The position numbers and the translations under genes were made by a program. The notes beneath the pieces were generated by a model. The model did not search any database. It was not told where the DNA came from and saw nothing but the letters and a program-made list of their open reading frames with translations. From Cyanobacteriota bacterium (GTDB taxonomy: Bacteria; Cyanobacteriota; Cyanobacteriia; Cyanobacteriales; Microcoleaceae), in assembly GCA_025362325.1 (NCBI GenBank), contig JANYGO010000025.1, forward strand, positions 1 to 37,855: 37,855 nucleotides of DNA, written 5' to 3'. Numbering within the stretch: the stretch's first letter is position 1; every line of letters begins with the position of its first letter. This document shows positions 34,961 through 37,855 of the stretch, in pieces.

Positions 34961-35770
34961 TTAACCGTAATTTGACTCAGGATGCTTGCCTAAAAGCCGC
35001 AGTTGCCGTTCAGTAGCAGTAGCGAGAATTTCGGGATTGAACTGCCACGGCCAAGGCGAAAATTTCTGCGCGATGTTGCGGTGGGAATAATGCACTTGCA
35101 GCATATAGCGACTTCCGTCAACAGTCGTATTTCTGCCGCCAGAGTGCCAAATTTCACTGCGGAAAAACAGCACATCTCCAGCTTTGCAGACAACTGGTTC
35201 TAGGGAGTGTCCGCTCCAAGTTTCTTCCCCGCGATCGGGTTTTATACCCGATTTGTGACTACCGGGAATAATATAGGTAGGACAGAGGTCTTCTGTGATG
35301 TCGCTGAGATAGAAATGGGCTGTACAAATCCATACTGGCAGTTGAAAAGTGCGATCTGCAAACACGCTTTCGGGCAATGGCACAAACACCTGATCGACGT
35401 GGACGCGCCAACCATCATAACCGGGGCCACTTTTCCACGCAGTCATGCCGATAATGTGGCAATCGCTGCCCATCAATGCTTCTGCCAATTCAATGATACC
35501 AGGTCGATCGCTATAGGAAAGCCACAGGCGATCGCGATTAAACACGCATTTAAAATGTTTGTTCAATTCACTCCAACTGCTACCATCGAGTCCGAAGGGT
35601 TGCAGGCGATCGAGTGCTTCCCTAGCCGCCACCATTTCCGACTCGCCGAGCACACCGGGAATCAGCGCAAAACCATCTTCATGTAACGCCTCTACCGTCC
35701 CTGCTGTATCGGAAAGCTCACAAGTCTTTTGCCGATAGCTGAAAACTTCGCTCAAGGTGCTTGCGTTCAT
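34961..35770 (-). CDS. Phytanoyl-CoA dioxygenase (PhyH) family protein
   Basis: A 269-residue Fe(II)/2-oxoglutarate-dependent oxygenase. The iron site is His124-x-Asp126 (GWRVHVDQVF) and the distal His209 (SEIWHSGGRN), with Arg221 likely holding 2-oxoglutarate. The double-stranded beta-helix core between them includes CPTYIIPGSHKSG and AGDVLFFRSEIWH. Family members hydroxylate lipids, amino acids or natural products; there is no neighbouring pathway to suggest the substrate. The ATG at 35770 is clear. The gene is divergent from recQ, with a 14-bp inverted repeat between the two. Confidence 0.88.
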   Translation of the reverse strand: MNASTLSEVFSYRQKTCELSDTAGTVEALHEDGFALIPGVLGESEMVAAREALDRLQPFGLDGSSWSELNKHFKCVFNRDRLWLSYSDRPGIIELAEALMGSDCHIIGMTAWKSGPGYDGWRVHVDQVFVPLPESVFADRTFQLPVWICTAHFYLSDITEDLCPTYIIPGSHKSGIKPDRGEETWSGHSLEPVVCKAGDVLFFRSEIWHSGGRNTTVDGSRYMLQVHYSHRNIAQKFSPWPWQFNPEILATATERQLRLLGKHPESNYG

Positions 35771-35850
35771 AATTCAAATTCGAGTAAAATTATTAACTGT
35801 TATTAAATTAACACTAATTTTGCTCGATATTTGCATACTAGGAAGTTATT

Positions 35851-35914
35851 GTAGGGTGCGTCAGTTATAAAATCTTTGCTAAACACAGATCGGACTTTTG
35901 CTGACGCACCCTAC
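35851..35914. repeat. GTAGGGTGCGTCAG inverted repeat
   Basis: GTAGGGTGCGTCAG (35851-35864) is the perfect reverse complement of 35901-35914, around a 36-base interior. The interior length equals that of the aaaccgggttt elements. It lies in the divergent promoter region of the PhyH gene and recQ. A partial relative occurs near 30236-30300. Confidence 0.92.
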
Positions 35915-35953
35915 GGACTCAGATATAATTGACACGTCTGATTTGGAAATAAA

Positions 35954-37402
35954 ATGAAATACCAACCAGAACCAACATTATTAAATCAAGCCCGCGCCGC
36001 CTTCAAAGAAATTTGGGGATACGACGATTTTCGACCGCCGCAAGCAGAAATTGTCGGTAGTTTGTTAGCCGGAAAAGATACAATTATAATTATGCCGACA
36101 GGTGGTGGCAAATCAATCTGCTTTCAACTGCCAGCTTTGTTACAAACAGGCTTAACTTTGGTGGTTTCGCCGTTAGTCGCACTAATGGAAAATCAAGTGC
36201 AAGAATTGCGCGATCGCAATTTACCCGCGGCCCTACTCCACAGTCAATTGCCAACAGCGCAGCGCCGACAAACTCTGCAATCGCTGCAACAAAACAAATT
36301 AAGATTGCTGTACCTGTCTCCCGAAACATTACTCAGCCAACCAGTTTGGGAAATTATCAGTCAGCCCCACATACAAATTAATGGTTTAATATTAGATGAA
36401 GCTCACTGTTTAGTCCAGTGGGGCGATACCTTTAGACCAGCTTACCGCCGTTTGGGAACAGTGCGATCGGCTTTGTTAAAAGCTAAGCCGGAAGGCAGTA
36501 AAATTGCGATCGCCGCTTTCACCGCTACCGCCAACCCGGAAGCACAGCAGACAATCAAAAAAGTCTTGCAACTGCAAAAACCAGAAGCATTTCTGCTAAG
36601 TCCCTACCGTTCTAACCTGCACCTGCAAGTGCAAACAGTCTGGACGCCGAGGGGACGCAAACAGCAGTTATTAAATTTTATCAAAGCTCGACCAAAACAA
36701 GCAGGTTTAGTCTACGTCCGCACGAGAAAAGATAGCGAAAAGTTGGCGGATTTACTGGAAGATGCAGGTTATAAAACGGCAGCATATCATGCAGGTTTGA
36801 GTGCAGAATCTCGGCGAAAAATAGAAACAGCTTGGTTGAATAACGATCTTAAATTTGTTGTTTGTAGCTCAGCGTTTGGTATGGGAATTAACAAGCCGGA
36901 TGTTCGGTGGGTTGTTCACTTTCAAGCACCTTTGCTATTATCAGAATACATTCAGGAAATTGGTAGAGGCGGACGCGACGGCAAATCGTCGATCGCCCTG
37001 ACGTTGATTAGCGAACCGACGGGTTTGCTGTATCCCGATGACAAACAAAGAGCACAATTTTTTCAAGATAAATTGCGATCGCAATACCGAGAAGCACAGC
37101 AGTTAGCCAAACAACTGCCAGCTAAAGGCGATGTAGAAGCAGTTTCTCGCGAATTTCCCGAAAGCGCGATCGCCCTTTCCATATTGCACAGCAGCGGACA
37201 GTTAAAATGGGAAGATCCTTTCAATTATGTTATCAATAAATCGGCACAGCAAAAAGGTGGCCAACAAAACTTTACCGCCGCCGAAGAAATGGCAAAATAT
37301 CTCAAACATCGCCAGTGTAGATGGCAATTTTTGCTACAAGCTTTTGGCTTTACCAAGGAAGCTACATCAATGCGGTGCGGCCACTGCGATAATTGTCGCT
37401 AA
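35954..37402 (+). CDS. recQ: ATP-dependent DNA helicase RecQ (short form)
   Basis: A 482-residue superfamily 2 DNA helicase. The N-terminal motif 0 region is FKEIWGYDDFRPPQAEIVGS. Walker A is MPTGGGKSICFQLP, motif II DEAHCLVQWGDTFRPAYRRL, motif III AFTATANPEAQ, and motif VI QEIGRGGRDG. The C-terminus has a truncated zinc-binding region ending MRCGHCDNCR. The HRDC domain and most of the RQC winged helix are missing, so it is shorter than E. coli RecQ (about 610). In motif II, QWGDTFRP replaces the usual QWGHDFRP, a change worth noting. It would act in DNA recombination and repair. ATG 35954 starts close to the domain. Confidence 0.93.
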   Translation: MKYQPEPTLLNQARAAFKEIWGYDDFRPPQAEIVGSLLAGKDTIIIMPTGGGKSICFQLPALLQTGLTLVVSPLVALMENQVQELRDRNLPAALLHSQLPTAQRRQTLQSLQQNKLRLLYLSPETLLSQPVWEIISQPHIQINGLILDEAHCLVQWGDTFRPAYRRLGTVRSALLKAKPEGSKIAIAAFTATANPEAQQTIKKVLQLQKPEAFLLSPYRSNLHLQVQTVWTPRGRKQQLLNFIKARPKQAGLVYVRTRKDSEKLADLLEDAGYKTAAYHAGLSAESRRKIETAWLNNDLKFVVCSSAFGMGINKPDVRWVVHFQAPLLLSEYIQEIGRGGRDGKSSIALTLISEPTGLLYPDDKQRAQFFQDKLRSQYREAQQLAKQLPAKGDVEAVSREFPESAIALSILHSSGQLKWEDPFNYVINKSAQQKGGQQNFTAAEEMAKYLKHRQCRWQFLLQAFGFTKEATSMRCGHCDNCR

Positions 37403-37442
37403 AATTGACAATTTTACTTAAAGATGTTAGGATAAAAGAGAA

Positions 37443-37586
37443 TACGGCGGTTGAAACCGCTGCTATACAAACGATGTCCGCCGGACGCCGACTGAAGAGG
37501 ATAACGTAATTTTAATTGCCTTCGTCTTCAACCGGCGTCCGGCGGGTTTTGTTCGTATAGACGCGGTTTCAACCGCCCTGTCTTCT
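37443..37586. repeat. Dispersed 56-nt palindromic repeat, head-to-head pair forming a long hairpin
   Basis: A unit at about 37445-37499 (cggcggttgaaaccgct, tatacaaacgatg, gccggacgccgactgaag) is followed after about 28 bases by its near-perfect reverse complement at 37527-37586. The long hairpin lies between recQ and the rluD-type gene and may terminate recQ. Confidence 0.9.
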
Positions 37587-37633
37587 TTTTACGCAATTCC
37601 TGCTTAATAAAGGCAACAAACAGTAAAAATTAA

Positions 37634-37855
37634 ATGATAGAAACAGAGACGGCGGCACAGATATATACAGTAGAAAATACAGAGGAATTTAACCGGAGTA
37701 ATGTCACTCAGCGATTAGACATTTGGCTGTCAAACCAAATACCAGACTTATCCCGATCGCGCGTGCAAACCCTCATATCACAAGGCAACGTCAAAGTCAA
37801 CGACGAAACCTGCACCTCGAAAAAAATATCAGTCAAAACGGGCGATCGCATCCAC
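37634..37855 (+). CDS. RluA/RluD family pseudouridine synthase, N-terminal part
   Basis: The first 74 codons of a gene cut by the right edge. VTQRLDIWLSNQIPDLSRSR and VQTLISQGNVKVNDETCTSK form the S4 RNA-binding domain that begins RluD-type pseudouridine synthases. KISVKTGDRIH leads into the linker. The catalytic HRLD motif lies outside. The family likely modifies 23S rRNA. Family call is good; RluD versus another RluA-type paralogue is open. Confidence 0.82.
   Translation, partial: MIETETAAQIYTVENTEEFNRSNVTQRLDIWLSNQIPDLSRSRVQTLISQGNVKVNDETCTSKKISVKTGDRIH

Overview
The window reads as a filamentous cyanobacterium, most likely of the Microcoleus/Oscillatoria/Phormidium type. Evidence: the HIP1 octamer (gcgatcgc) and its core cgatcg occur throughout. 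The window encodes a Psb32-type photosystem II repair protein, a phytochrome, sucrose-phosphate phosphatase, a four-ACT aspartokinase, and the cyanobacterial families DUF1830 and DUF4346. Intergenic DNA is full of heptamer tandem arrays and dispersed palindromes. The genus is an inference.

Layout. 1-2.8 kb: 5' part of a class B penicillin-binding protein (PBP2 type), a small holin-like membrane protein, a NanE-type epimerase, and a four-helix-bundle protein sandwiched between heptamer arrays. 2.9-13.4 kb: a signalling island with a GAF hybrid kinase on the minus strand. Divergent from it on the plus strand are a soluble CBS/coiled-coil protein, a REC-wHTH-HPt-REC-REC regulator, a Cph1-like phytochrome kinase (Cys254 retained) and a single-domain CheY-like regulator. 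13.4-14.2 kb: repeat-rich non-coding DNA with a strong orphan terminator. 14.2-15.1 kb: a 51-aa protein, DUF1830 and a ComFB-like protein. 15.3-22.2 kb (minus strand): FUSC membrane protein, sucrose-phosphate phosphatase, an LOV-PAS4-GAF histidine kinase and a HAD phosphatase. 22.4-25.3 kb: a Uma2-type nuclease and aspartokinase. 25.3-28.3 kb: an accessory patch with a DUF29-like pseudogene between two copies of an 87-nt repeat, a BrnTA toxin-antitoxin pair, an unknown protein and an orphan m5C methyltransferase. 28.6-37.9 kb: mostly housekeeping genes (DUF4346, Psb32, FMN reductase, FtsH, M23 peptidase, PhyH dioxygenase, RecQ, RluD start).

The main biological theme is light and phosphorelay signalling. 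Three kinases have features of photoreceptors: a phytochrome, a LOV kinase with an intact GxNCRFLQ motif, and a hybrid kinase whose GAF resembles cyanobacteriochromes and keeps the Cys position (Cys391). Next to them is a DNA-binding regulator that carries its own HPt and three receivers. The gene order suggests a relay phytochrome -> REC/HPt -> wHTH output, but wiring cannot be read from sequence.

The second theme is repeats. I see at least four dispersed families: an aaaccgggttt inverted repeat, a 56-nt palindromic unit, an 87-nt double palindrome, and a ~125-nt element found between the phytochrome and CheY genes and again inside a perfect 25-bp inverted repeat upstream of ftsH. Some of these repeats supply the 3' ends and stop codons of genes.
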